Notes: generated from the letters alone by a model not told the origin. DNA of 15,978 nucleotides from SIG603 sp963621245 (GCA_963621245.1 CAVFCW010000021.1:1-15978); one strand, 5' to 3'; shown: positions 6,379 to 14,223, counted from the first letter of the stretch. Translations and numbers: made by a program.

Positions 6379-7722
6379 TCAGACCACACCCTGAGCGAGC
6401 ATAGCGTCTGCAACCTTTACGAAGCCGGCAATGTTAGCACCGACAACATAGTTCTTCGGATATCCGTACTTCTCTGCTGCTGCGTCTGCGTTTGCAAAGA
6501 TGTTCTCCATGATTGTCTTGAGCTTAGCGTCAACCTCTTCGAATGTCCAAGAAAGTCTCTGGCTGTTCTGGCTCATCTCGAGAGCTGAAGTAGCAACGCC
6601 GCCGGCATTGGAAGCCTTGCCCGGTGCAAAGAGAACGCCAGCCTCCTGAAGAGCGATTGTAGCGTCCGGAGTTGTAGGCATGTTAGCGCCCTCAGCAACT
6701 GCGATTACGCCGTTAGCGATAAGCTTCTTTGCGTCGTCAATGTTGAGCTCGTTCTGAGTTGCGCACGGAAGAGCGATGTCAACCTTAATCTCCCACTGGT
6801 TTGTACCCTCTGCCTTTTTGTCGTGGTACTGAGCGGAAGGTCTCTGAGCTGCATACTCTGTAAGTCTCGCACGCTTAACTTCTTTAATATCCTTGAGAAG
6901 TGCAACGTCGATTCCCTCGGGATCGTAAATCCAGCCTGTGGAATCGGAGCATGTGACAGGCTTTGCACCGAGCTGATATGCCTTCTCGATAGCGTAAATA
7001 GCAACGTTGCCTGCACCTGAGACAGAAACCGTCTTGCCGGCAAGCTCGATGCCGTTCTTCTTGAGCATTGCGTTTGTGAAGTAGAGAAGTCCGTAGCCTG
7101 TAGCCTCTGTTCTTGCGAGAGAGCCGCCGAATGTGAGTCCCTTACCTGTGAGAACGCCCTCGTAGGAGTTGCGGATTCTCTTGTACTGGCCGTACATATA
7201 ACCGATTTCTCTTGCGCCTGTACCGATGTCACCTGCGGGAACGTCGGTATCCTGGCCGATGTGTCTGTAAAGCTCTGTCATAAAGCTCTGGCAGAATGCC
7301 ATGATCTCTCTGTCGGACTTGCCCTTTGGGTCAAAGTCTGAGCCGCCCTTGCCGCCGCCGATCGGAAGACCTGTGAGGCTGTTCTTGAAGATCTGCTCGA
7401 AACCGAGGAACTTGATGACGCCGAGGTTAACGGACGGGTGAAGTCTGATTCCTCCCTTGTAGGGGCCGATTGCGGAGTTGAACTGAACTCTGAATCCGCG
7501 GTTTACCTGAACTTTTCCGTTATCGTCTACCCACGGAACACGGAACATAAGCTGTCTCTCGGGCTCTGTGATTCTCTCGAGAATTCCTGCTGCCTCATAC
7601 TTCGGGTTTGCATTTAAAACCGGCTCGATGGACTCGAGAACCTCTGTAGCTGCCTGAATGAACTCCGGCTCGGAAGAATTCTTCTTCTTGAGGAGCTCTA
7701 ACTGTTCTGATACGTATGACAT
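6379..7722 (-). CDS. gdhA: Glutamate dehydrogenase, hexameric class I, probably NADP(H)-dependent
   Basis: This 447-residue cytosolic enzyme interconverts 2-oxoglutarate plus ammonia and L-glutamate. ATG has GGAGG (7732-7736 on the plus strand) nine bases upstream. Substrate and catalytic residues K89 (GPYKGGIRLHPS), K113 (IFKNSLTGLP), K125 (GGGKGGSDFDPKG) and D165 (VPAGDIGTGA) have the same numbers as in the C. symbiosum enzyme. The Rossmann motif is SGAGNVA (235-241). After the second strand it reads CSDSTGWIYDPEGI. The NAD-type C. symbiosum enzyme has Pro-Asp where this one has Ser-Thr, as in NADP-type E. coli GDH (ASDSSG), so NADPH-linked ammonia assimilation is inferred. It is a single-gene unit with its own promoter and terminator. 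Confidence 0.96.
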   Translation of the reverse strand: MSYVSEQLELLKKKNSSEPEFIQAATEVLESIEPVLNANPKYEAAGILERITEPERQLMFRVPWVDDNGKVQVNRGFRVQFNSAIGPYKGGIRLHPSVNLGVIKFLGFEQIFKNSLTGLPIGGGKGGSDFDPKGKSDREIMAFCQSFMTELYRHIGQDTDVPAGDIGTGAREIGYMYGQYKRIRNSYEGVLTGKGLTFGGSLARTEATGYGLLYFTNAMLKKNGIELAGKTVSVSGAGNVAIYAIEKAYQLGAKPVTCSDSTGWIYDPEGIDVALLKDIKEVKRARLTEYAAQRPSAQYHDKKAEGTNQWEIKVDIALPCATQNELNIDDAKKLIANGVIAVAEGANMPTTPDATIALQEAGVLFAPGKASNAGGVATSALEMSQNSQRLSWTFEEVDAKLKTIMENIFANADAAAEKYGYPKNYVVGANIAGFVKVADAMLAQGVV

Positions 7723-7855
7723 AAAAAATAACCTCCGTTAAAAATGGCAGAAATTTGTCTGTTTATGAAAATCTTGTCTTCTTTCCTTATTCTCTGCCTT
7801 TAGAGTTTAAAGGGCTAAAGCACACTTGATTGTGCTCCGCCTTGGCGTTGGCTTG
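7723..7855 (-). promoter_or_regulatory. Leader of gdhA mRNA, about 127 bases
   Basis: From the inferred transcription start near 7849 to the gdhA start codon the leader carries no open frame of note. It contains an 18-base palindrome (7819-7836) that would also form an RNA hairpin, and GGCAGA and TCTGCC segments that could pair across a long A-rich loop. No riboswitch class was recognised. Confidence 0.4.
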
Positions 7856-7926
7856 ATTTTAGCACAAAACTTGCATAAATACAAGTAAATTGTTGAATTT
7901 TTACAGGTTTCTGCAATTTTTGTGCT
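7819..7926. repeat. AGCACA/TGTGCT half-sites around the gdhA promoter
   Basis: The palindrome AGCACACTTGATTGTGCT occupies 7819-7836. A second pair, AGCACAAAA (7861-7869, touching the -10 box) and its exact complement TTTTGTGCT (7918-7926), is 48 bases apart. A separate inverted repeat ACTTG/CAAGT (7869-7873, 7882-7886) spans the -35 box. The four AGCACA-type half-sites bracket the promoter and look like operator sites for an unidentified regulator. Confidence 0.45.
7856..7884 (-). promoter_or_regulatory. Extended -10 promoter of gdhA
   Basis: On the minus strand the sequence reads TTGTAT (7879-7884 as complement), 17 bases, then TAAAAT (7856-7861), with TGC immediately before the -10 giving an extended -10 element. 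Transcription would start near 7849. Confidence 0.65.
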
Positions 7927-8198
7927 TTGACACTTCGTAATTTTTGCTATTTGCCGAATTTTAAGGTTGCTCACTTGATTTAGTTCACCTGCGCACAATG
8001 CTTTTACGGCAAATTGCACAGAATTTTAAATTTTCAAAAATAATATTTCTCTAAAAGCATTAAACTTCGTTTGTCAAGAAAATTGTGTGCTGGACAAACA
8101 GAATTCACAAATGAACAAAAAGGTACACCAAATCAGTATGCTTAATCGATAAAATATAAGTATTTAAAAATAGACGGATTTTACATTTGCTTAACGGT
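7927..8198. other. AT-rich spacer between the divergent gdhA and gpsA units
   Basis: No gene with a credible start was seen. The only open frame here, 70 codons on the minus strand (7807-8019), lacks a ribosome binding site and crosses the gdhA promoter. A further TGTGCT occurs at 8086-8091. No other structure was recognised. Confidence 0.6.
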
Positions 8199-8227
8199 TT
8201 GATAAATTTTATCGGATAGTATATACT
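8199..8227 (+). promoter_or_regulatory. Promoter of gpsA with an internal palindrome
   Basis: TTGATA (8199-8204), a 17-base spacer and TATACT (8222-8227) make a good sigma-A promoter with a leader of about 37 bases. The perfect inverted repeat GATAAATTTTATC (8201-8213) overlaps the -35 and spacer, a position suited to a repressor. Confidence 0.75.
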
Positions 8228-8269
8228 GTACATATCAAACTTAAAAATCACCCAACAAAAGAGGTTAAT

Positions 8270-9271
8270 ATGGAAAATAAACTCAAAGTTGCGGTTCTCG
8301 GTGCGGGAAGCTGGGGAACGGCAATAAGCAATCTTCTTTTTGACAACGGACACGAGGTTACTCTTTGGTCGCACAGCAAAGAGGAAATCGATGAGATAAA
8401 AAGAGCTCACGAGAACGCTTCCAAGCTGCCGGGAGTAAAACTGCCCGACAGTATGAATTATTCTGCGGATCTCGAAAAGAGCGTAAGTGGCGCAGAAGTG
8501 ATAGTTTTGGCTGTTCCGTCCTCCGTTATAAGAGGCATGGCGGCAAAGGTAGGCGCATTTTCTCATGAGGGTCAAATCGTCGTGACGGTTTCAAAAGGAA
8601 TTGAGGAGGGCACGCTTAAAACTCAGTCGCAGATAGCCGAGGAGGAGATAAAAAACGTTCCCGTTGTTGCGCTTTCCGGTCCAAGCCACGCCGAGGAGGT
8701 TGGCAGAAGGCTTCCGACAACGCTTATTTCTGCTTCTTCCGACGCTAAAAGTGCCAAAATCATTCAGGACGCTTTTATGAATAACTACGTGCGTGTTTAC
8801 ACAAGCGACGATGTTCTCGGTGTTGAACTGGGCGGCTCGCTTAAAAATGTCATTGCGCTTGCCGCCGGAATGATTGACGGCATGGGTTTCGGCGACAACG
8901 CCAAGGCGGCACTTATCACGAGGGGAATAGCAGAGATGTCACGCCTTGCCATTGCCATGGGCGCAAAGGCCGAGACGCTCGGAGGACTTTCGGGCATAGG
9001 CGATCTCATCGTCACGTGCGAGAGCCGACACAGCAGAAACCGAAAGGCGGGTTACCTCATCGGCAAAGGAATGACCGCAGAACAGGCAATGCGTGAAGTT
9101 AAAATGGTTGTCGAGGGCGTATATTCCGCAAAGGCGGCTTTGTCGCTCGGAAAGAAATACGGCGTAAATCTTCCGATTATCGAGCAGGTGAACCTTGTTC
9201 TTTTTGACGGAAAGGACACAAAAACAGCAGTTGAGGACTTAATGGGACGCGACAAAAAATCGGAGTACTGA
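8270..9271 (+). CDS. gpsA: NAD(P)-dependent glycerol-3-phosphate dehydrogenase
   Basis: This 333-residue cytosolic enzyme reduces DHAP to sn-glycerol 3-phosphate, the backbone precursor for phospholipids. The length is normal for GpsA. ATG has AAGAGG five bases upstream. The dinucleotide fold opens with VLGAGSWGTA (9-18). VVTVSKGIE (104-112) and the presumed catalytic lysine K192 in GGSLKNVIALAAG (188-200) follow, and the C-terminal domain carries SGIGDLIVTCESRHSRNR (241-258), the family signature. Promoter and terminator flank this gene alone, so it forms its own transcription unit. The plsY partner gene often found beside it is absent here. DHAP released by RhaD is a possible substrate, but that is only a metabolic connection. 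Confidence 0.97.
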   Translation: MENKLKVAVLGAGSWGTAISNLLFDNGHEVTLWSHSKEEIDEIKRAHENASKLPGVKLPDSMNYSADLEKSVSGAEVIVLAVPSSVIRGMAAKVGAFSHEGQIVVTVSKGIEEGTLKTQSQIAEEEIKNVPVVALSGPSHAEEVGRRLPTTLISASSDAKSAKIIQDAFMNNYVRVYTSDDVLGVELGGSLKNVIALAAGMIDGMGFGDNAKAALITRGIAEMSRLAIAMGAKAETLGGLSGIGDLIVTCESRHSRNRKAGYLIGKGMTAEQAMREVKMVVEGVYSAKAALSLGKKYGVNLPIIEQVNLVLFDGKDTKTAVEDLMGRDKKSEY

Positions 9272-9281
9272 TAAAATTAGG

Positions 9282-9317
9282 GCGGAGCACGAAAAATGCT
9301 CCGCTTTCCTTATTTTC
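9282..9317 (+). terminator. Rho-independent terminator of gpsA
   Basis: GCGGAGCA (9282-9289) and TGCTCCGC (9297-9304) form an 8-bp stem with a CGAAAAA loop, followed by TTTCCTTATTTT. The T-rich tail directly abuts the -35 box of the next promoter. Confidence 0.88.
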
Positions 9318-9346
9318 TTGACAAAAAGGGTGCCGATACATATAAT
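9318..9346 (+). promoter_or_regulatory. Consensus sigma-A promoter of purB-purA-glmS-guaA
   Basis: TTGACA (9318-9323), exactly 17 bases, then TATAAT (9341-9346): both hexamers match the consensus perfectly. It implies strong basal transcription starting near 9353. The purB leader is then about 96 bases and contains a possible 7-bp stem (AAGGAGT with ATTCCTT). No purine riboswitch or PurR box was recognised in it. Confidence 0.9.
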
Positions 9347-9448
9347 GTAAAAGTATTATTATGCTATGAAGGAGTGAGGAGTTTCGAGCGTTGTCCCGGG
9401 ATTCCTTATATTTATTTTTGCGAAATTTAAAAGAAAAGAGGAAGTAAA

Positions 9449-10882
9449 ATGTCAAGAGATACTTACGAGTCCCCGTTATCTTCAAGATACGCCGATAAAG
9501 AGATGAAATATCTTTTCTCTCCCGACATGAAATTCAGAACCTGGAGAAAGCTCTGGATTGCTCTTGCCGAGTCTGAGAAAGAGCTTGGTCTCAACATCAC
9601 CGACGAGCAGATTGAGGAGCTTAAGGCTCACGCCGACGACATCAACTATGAGGTCGCCGAGGAGAGAGAGAAGCTTGTCCGCCACGATGTTATGAGCCAT
9701 GTTTATGCTTACGGCCAGCAGTGCCCGAAAGCAGCCGGCATCATTCATCTCGGTGCAACATCATGCTATGTCGGCGACAACACCGATATAATCATCATGA
9801 CAGAGGCTATGAAGATTATCCGCCGCAAGCTTATCGGCGTAATCCGTGTTCTCTCCGAGTTTGCGGAGAAATACAAGGATCTTCCGACTCTTGCTTTCAC
9901 TCATTTTCAGCCGGCACAGCCGACAACCGTCGGAAAGCGTGCAACACTCTGGATTCAGGAGCTTATGATGGATCTCGAGAACGTTGAGTATCAGCTTTCA
10001 AAGGCAAAGCTTCTCGGTTCCAAGGGCACAACCGGCACACAGGCTTCGTTCCTTGAGCTTTTCGAGGGCGACCACGAGAAGTGCAGAATGGTTGATAAGC
10101 TTGTCGCAAAGAAAATGGGTTATGAGTCCTGCTTTGCGGTTTCGGGTCAGACATATTCAAGAAAGCTTGATTACCAGATGTTGAGCGTTCTCTCAGACAT
10201 TGCTCAGAGTGCAACAAAGTTTTCAAACGATATAAGACTTCTCCAGCACCTCAAGGAGGTTGAGGAGCCGTTCGAGAAGAATCAGATCGGTTCTTCCGCA
10301 ATGGCATACAAGCGCAACCCCATGAGAAGTGAGAGAATGGCTTCTCTCTCGAGATACCTCATGGTTGACGCACTCAATCCGGCTATCACAACAGCTACTC
10401 AGTGGTTTGAGAGAACTCTCGACGACTCCGCAAACAAGCGTCTTTCCGTTCCGGAGGGATTCCTTGCGGCTGACGCAGTTCTCAACCTCTACATGAACGT
10501 AGCTGACGGACTTGTTGTTTATCCGAAGGTTATCGAGTCGAGACTTATGGCAGAGCTTCCGTTCATGGCAACGGAGAACATCATGATGGACGCCGTAAAG
10601 AGAGGCGGAAACCGTCAGGAGCTTCACGAGCACATCAGAGTTCACTCCATGGCAGCTTCAAAGGTTGTCAAGGAGGAGGGCGGCAAAAACGACCTTCTCG
10701 AGAGAATTGCAAACGATCCGATTTTCGGCGTTACAATGGAAGAGCTTCAGGGTATCTTAAAGCCCGAGAAGTATGTCGGCAGAGCACCCGTTCAGACTGA
10801 GGATTTCTTAAACGAGGTTGTAAGACCCAAGCTTAAGGAATATGACGATGTTCCTGAGGAGCATGCCGAAATTAACGTTTGA
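9449..10882 (+). CDS. purB: Adenylosuccinate lyase, animal-like type
   Basis: This 477-residue enzyme of the fumarase/aspartase superfamily acts twice in purine synthesis, on SAICAR and on adenylosuccinate, releasing fumarate each time. ATG has AGAGG seven bases upstream. Landmarks are RHDVMSHVY (78-86), HLGATSCYVGDNTD (100-113), the general-acid/base histidine H152 (THFQPAQPTTVGKR), and the signature loop GSSAMAYKRNPMRSE (281-295) with catalytic S282/S283. Length and many segments (KFRTWRKLW, FERTLDDSAN, VVYPKVIE, ELPFMATENI) are those I recall from human ADSL, unlike the shorter B. subtilis form. The loop has Ala286 where the superfamily normally has Pro (SSxMPxKxN). It is the first gene of the nucleotide operon. 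Confidence 0.97.
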   Translation: MSRDTYESPLSSRYADKEMKYLFSPDMKFRTWRKLWIALAESEKELGLNITDEQIEELKAHADDINYEVAEEREKLVRHDVMSHVYAYGQQCPKAAGIIHLGATSCYVGDNTDIIIMTEAMKIIRRKLIGVIRVLSEFAEKYKDLPTLAFTHFQPAQPTTVGKRATLWIQELMMDLENVEYQLSKAKLLGSKGTTGTQASFLELFEGDHEKCRMVDKLVAKKMGYESCFAVSGQTYSRKLDYQMLSVLSDIAQSATKFSNDIRLLQHLKEVEEPFEKNQIGSSAMAYKRNPMRSERMASLSRYLMVDALNPAITTATQWFERTLDDSANKRLSVPEGFLAADAVLNLYMNVADGLVVYPKVIESRLMAELPFMATENIMMDAVKRGGNRQELHEHIRVHSMAASKVVKEEGGKNDLLERIANDPIFGVTMEELQGILKPEKYVGRAPVQTEDFLNEVVRPKLKEYDDVPEEHAEINV

Positions 10883-10904
10883 TTTTGAAAATCAAATAAA
10901 ATTG

Positions 10905-10935
10905 TTCACACCGCTTGCCAAAAAGCAAGCGTGAA
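10905..10935 (+). other. Stem-loop between purB and purA
   Basis: GCTTGC/GCAAGC (10913-10918, 10925-10930) with a CAAAAA loop is extended by TTCAC/GTGAA across an ACC bulge. No T-run follows, so it is not a standard terminator. It may stabilise or process the operon mRNA. A smaller palindrome, GATTTTGAAAATC (10881-10893), overlaps the purB stop. Confidence 0.5.
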
Positions 10936-10972
10936 AATATGCATCACTATTCAAAAAGAAAGGTGAATAAAA

Positions 10973-12256
10973 ATGCCAGTTAAAGCTATTGTCGGCGCCA
11001 ACTGGGGTGACGAAGGAAAAGGCAAGGTAACAGATGTTCTTGCCGAGACAAGCGATGTCGTTATTCGTTTCCAGGGCGGTGCCAATGCGGGCCACACAAT
11101 CATCAATGAGTACGGACGTTTTGCACTTCATATTCTTCCGTCCGGCAGCTTCTATCCGCATATCACAAACATCATCGGCAACGGTGTTGCGCTTGATATA
11201 AAGAAGCTTTGCGATGAGCTTAAGAGCATTGAAGATCAGGGCGTTCCCGCTCCGAAGCTTATAATCAGCGAGAGAGCTCAGATTCTCATGCCGTACCACG
11301 CACTTCAGGACGGCTACGAGGAGGAGAGACTTGCGGGCCGTGCTTTCGGTTCAACAAAGTCGGGTATTGCTCCGTTCTACTCTGATGTTTACGCAAAGAC
11401 GGGTATTATGGTTGCTGACCTCTACGATGACGAGAGACTCAAAGCAAGACTTGGCGCTGCGGTCGAGGTTAAGAATATTCTTTTCGAGCACCTTTACCAC
11501 AAGCCGAAACTTGATTTTGATACGCTCTACAACGATCTTCTCAAGTACAGAGAGCTTATAAGACCCTATGTCGGTGACGCTGTTTCTTATGTCCACAAAG
11601 TGCTCAAAGAGGGCAAGACCATTCTTCTCGAGGGTCAGCTCGGCTCTATGAAGGACCCCATGCTCGGCATGTGCCCGATGACAACCTCATCTCACACGCT
11701 TGCGGGCTTCGGTACAGTCGGCGCTTGCGTTCCTCCCACGGAGATTAAAGAGGTCATTTGCGTAACAAAAGCTTACTCATCATGCGTCGGATCTCCGACA
11801 GAGCCGTTCGTAAGCGAGCTTCTCGGTGAGGAAGGCGACGAGCTTCGCCGCAGAGGCGGAGATAAGGGCGAATTCGGTGCAACAACAGGCAGACCGAGAA
11901 GAGTCGGCTGGTTCGACACCGTTGCCACAAAGTACGGTTGCATGGTTCAGGGTGCCACAAACGTCTGCATCACATGCCTCGATGTTCTTTCTTATCTCGA
12001 TGAGATTAAGGTTTGCACAGGCTATGAGATTGACGGCGAGGTAACCGACGTGTTCCCGGTTCCGGCCAAGCTTGCAAAGGCTAAGCCCGTGTTCACAACT
12101 CTTCCGGGTTGGAAGTGTGACATAAGAGGAATCAAGAACTACGAGGATCTCCCTGAAAATGCGAGAAATTATGTAGAATTCATTGAAAAGGCTATTGACG
12201 CAAGAATTGGAATGGTTTCCAACGGCCCGTCAAGAACCGATATTATTTACAGGTAA
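10973..12256 (+). CDS. purA: Adenylosuccinate synthetase
   Basis: This 427-residue GTP-dependent enzyme joins IMP and aspartate to adenylosuccinate, the substrate that PurB then cleaves to AMP. ATG has AAAGGTGA about six bases upstream. GANWGDEGKGKVTD (8-21) gives the phosphate loop with catalytic D13, and GGANAGHTI (35-43) gives H41, the same numbers as in E. coli PurA. Also visible are ILLEGQLGSM with CPMTTSSH, where the family typically has EGAQG and YPFVTSS, the base-binding stretch TGRPRRVGW, and a C-terminal SNGPSRTD. The MTTSSH variation is conservative. The gene follows purB by 90 bases, and glmS begins five bases after its stop, so purA and glmS are surely co-transcribed. Confidence 0.97.
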   Translation: MPVKAIVGANWGDEGKGKVTDVLAETSDVVIRFQGGANAGHTIINEYGRFALHILPSGSFYPHITNIIGNGVALDIKKLCDELKSIEDQGVPAPKLIISERAQILMPYHALQDGYEEERLAGRAFGSTKSGIAPFYSDVYAKTGIMVADLYDDERLKARLGAAVEVKNILFEHLYHKPKLDFDTLYNDLLKYRELIRPYVGDAVSYVHKVLKEGKTILLEGQLGSMKDPMLGMCPMTTSSHTLAGFGTVGACVPPTEIKEVICVTKAYSSCVGSPTEPFVSELLGEEGDELRRRGGDKGEFGATTGRPRRVGWFDTVATKYGCMVQGATNVCITCLDVLSYLDEIKVCTGYEIDGEVTDVFPVPAKLAKAKPVFTTLPGWKCDIRGIKNYEDLPENARNYVEFIEKAIDARIGMVSNGPSRTDIIYR

Positions 12257-12261
12257 TTATT

Positions 12262-14100
12262 ATGTGCGGAATTGTAGGATATATTGGAGAAAACAGAGCT
12301 GTTCCTTTCCTTTTACAGGGACTTGAAAAGCTCGAGTACAGAGGGTATGATTCTTCCGGAGTCGCAGTTTACGGCGGCGGAAAAATCGATATAGTTAAGG
12401 CAAAAGGCAGACTCAGCGTTCTCGAGGGCATTCTCGATGAGAGAGAGCCGCTCATGGGTTCATTGGGTATCGGACACACAAGATGGGCAACTCACGGTGC
12501 ACCGTCAGACCTTAACTCACATCCGCACCTCAGCGAGGACGGCCGCTTTGCGGTTGTTCACAACGGCATCATTGAAAATTACCTTGAAATCCGTGAGTAT
12601 TTAATTCGCAAGGGAATTGAATTTGTTTCAGAGACCGACACAGAGGTTGTCGCTCAGCTTCTTGAGTACTACTATAACGGTGAGTGCGAGGGCCATGTTC
12701 TCGAGACCATCAATAAGGTTATCTCTAAGGTTGAGGGCAGCTATGCGCTCGGTATCATCTGTGAAGATTATCCCGACAGAATTTTCTGCGTGAGAAAGGA
12801 CAGCCCCCTCATCATCGGCAAGGGAAAGGGCGAGAATTATCTTGCTTCTGATATTCCCGCTATTCTTGCCGGTACGAGAGAGATTGTCAGAATCAACGAG
12901 AAGGAAATCGCCGTTCTCACAAAGGACGATGTTAAGTTCTACAACACCGATCTCGAGGAAATCGAGAAAGAATCGGAGATTGTCGAGTGGGATTTGGCGT
13001 CTGCCGAAAAGGGCGGTTATCCGCACTTCATGCTCAAGGAGATTAACGAGCAGCCTGAGGTTGTCAGAAACACAATATCTCCGAGAATTCGTGACGGCAG
13101 AATCGTTCTTGACGATGTTTCGCTCACAAAAGAAGATTTTGAGAAAATCAACAAGATTTATTTCATCGGTTGCGGCACGGCATATCATGTCGGCGTTGCG
13201 GGCAAATATACTTTTGAGAAGCTTGTCAGAATTCCTGTCGAGACAGATGTTGCGTCAGAGTTCAGATATCGCGATCCGCTGCTTGACGAGCACACGCTTG
13301 TCATCATTATCAGCCAGTCGGGCGAGACCGCAGACACACTTGCGGCACTTCGTGAGGCTAAAAAGCACGGCTCAAGAACTATCTCCATCGTAAACGTTGT
13401 CGGTTCGACCATAGCAAACGAGAGTGACGATGTTATTTACACATGGGCAGGCCCCGAGATAAGCGTTGCTTCAACAAAGGCTTATTCCACTCAGCTTGCC
13501 GTTATGTATATGATGGGCATTTACCTAGCCGACCTCAAGGGAACTATTACAGCCGAGCAGTATAGCGGCTACATCAAAGATCTCGAGAGACTTCCCGAGC
13601 TCATTGCCAAGACCATAAAAGAGGAGGAGAAGATTCAGTACTTCGCTTCCAAGTCGTTCAGCTCTGACGATATGTACTTTATCGGAAGAAATGTCGACTA
13701 CGCCGTATCGCTTGAGGCGTCTTTGAAGCTCAAGGAGATCTCATACATCCACTCCGAGGCTTACACGGGCGGCGAGCTCAAGCACGGCCCCATTTCGCTT
13801 ATTGAACCCGGCACGCTTGTCATCGCATTTGCTTCTTACGGAAAGCTTTTCGAGAAAATGCTCTCCAACATCAAAGAGGTTAAGGCAAGAGGCGCAGTGG
13901 TTCTCGGCGTCACAACAGAATCAAGAAAAGAGATTGAATCGGAGACCGATTTTAATTTCTATGTACCCGAAGTAACCGACTTCATGCTTCCGAGCGTTGA
14001 GGTGGTTCCGTTCCAGCTTTTTGCTTATTATGTTGCCGCTATGAGAGGCTGCGATATCGATAAGCCGAGAAATCTCGCAAAGAGCGTAACGGTAGAGTAA
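12262..14100 (+). CDS. glmS: Glutamine--fructose-6-phosphate aminotransferase (isomerizing)
   Basis: This 612-residue, full-length enzyme makes glucosamine 6-phosphate from fructose 6-phosphate and glutamine, the first step towards UDP-GlcNAc and peptidoglycan. The N-terminal glutaminase begins MCGIVGYIGE, with C2 exposed as nucleophile after Met removal, and shows GHTRWATHG (71-79) and HNGIIENY (100-107). Two SIS domains follow (about 290-430 and 460-600), with SQSGETADT (351-359), E492, H508 (GELKHGP) and K607 near the C-terminal KSVTVE, matching E488, H504 and K603 of mature E. coli GlmS. The ribosome binding site is weak (CAGG within the end of purA) and the gap is only five bases, so translation is probably coupled to purA. 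There is no room for a glmS ribozyme directly upstream. Confidence 0.97.
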   Translation: MCGIVGYIGENRAVPFLLQGLEKLEYRGYDSSGVAVYGGGKIDIVKAKGRLSVLEGILDEREPLMGSLGIGHTRWATHGAPSDLNSHPHLSEDGRFAVVHNGIIENYLEIREYLIRKGIEFVSETDTEVVAQLLEYYYNGECEGHVLETINKVISKVEGSYALGIICEDYPDRIFCVRKDSPLIIGKGKGENYLASDIPAILAGTREIVRINEKEIAVLTKDDVKFYNTDLEEIEKESEIVEWDLASAEKGGYPHFMLKEINEQPEVVRNTISPRIRDGRIVLDDVSLTKEDFEKINKIYFIGCGTAYHVGVAGKYTFEKLVRIPVETDVASEFRYRDPLLDEHTLVIIISQSGETADTLAALREAKKHGSRTISIVNVVGSTIANESDDVIYTWAGPEISVASTKAYSTQLAVMYMMGIYLADLKGTITAEQYSGYIKDLERLPELIAKTIKEEEKIQYFASKSFSSDDMYFIGRNVDYAVSLEASLKLKEISYIHSEAYTGGELKHGPISLIEPGTLVIAFASYGKLFEKMLSNIKEVKARGAVVLGVTTESRKEIESETDFNFYVPEVTDFMLPSVEVVPFQLFAYYVAAMRGCDIDKPRNLAKSVTVE

Positions 14101-14106
14101 CCGACT

Positions 14107-14190
14107 GCAGATCCCACGCTTCGGTGGGTGCTGCTTTAGGTTTTTGCAATCTTATTGGGGCTCTGCCTTTTAAATCAAAAAGCAGAGCCC
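14107..14190 (+). terminator. Two hairpins between glmS and guaA, partial terminator candidates
   Basis: The first hairpin is GCAG plus CCCAC paired with GTGGG plus CTGC (14107-14134), followed by TTTAGGTTTTT. The second is GGGCTCTGC/GCAGAGCCC (14158-14166, 14182-14190) with inner T/A pairing, followed only by GTTTGATT. Neither has a clean U-run, and no convincing promoter lies between them and guaA. They may attenuate rather than stop read-through. Confidence 0.5.
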
Positions 14191-14223
14191 GTTTGATTAG
14201 AAAATTATAAAAGGAGGAGACCA

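Noticed and set aside
7807..8019. A 70-codon minus-strand open frame upstream of gdhA
   Set aside because: It has no ribosome binding site or recognisable domain and crosses the gdhA promoter.
8105..8575. A 156-codon minus-strand open frame
   Set aside because: It overlaps the 5' half of gpsA and its promoter, and its sequence looks random.
9376..9429. A possible 18-codon leader peptide starting GTG before purB
   Set aside because: The start overlaps its own presumed ribosome binding site, the in-line ATGs nearby stop at once, and no regulatory codon run is seen.
12200..12262. Expected glmS ribozyme
   Set aside because: The gap from purA to glmS is only five bases, and the bases before it are purA coding sequence without the ribozyme core.
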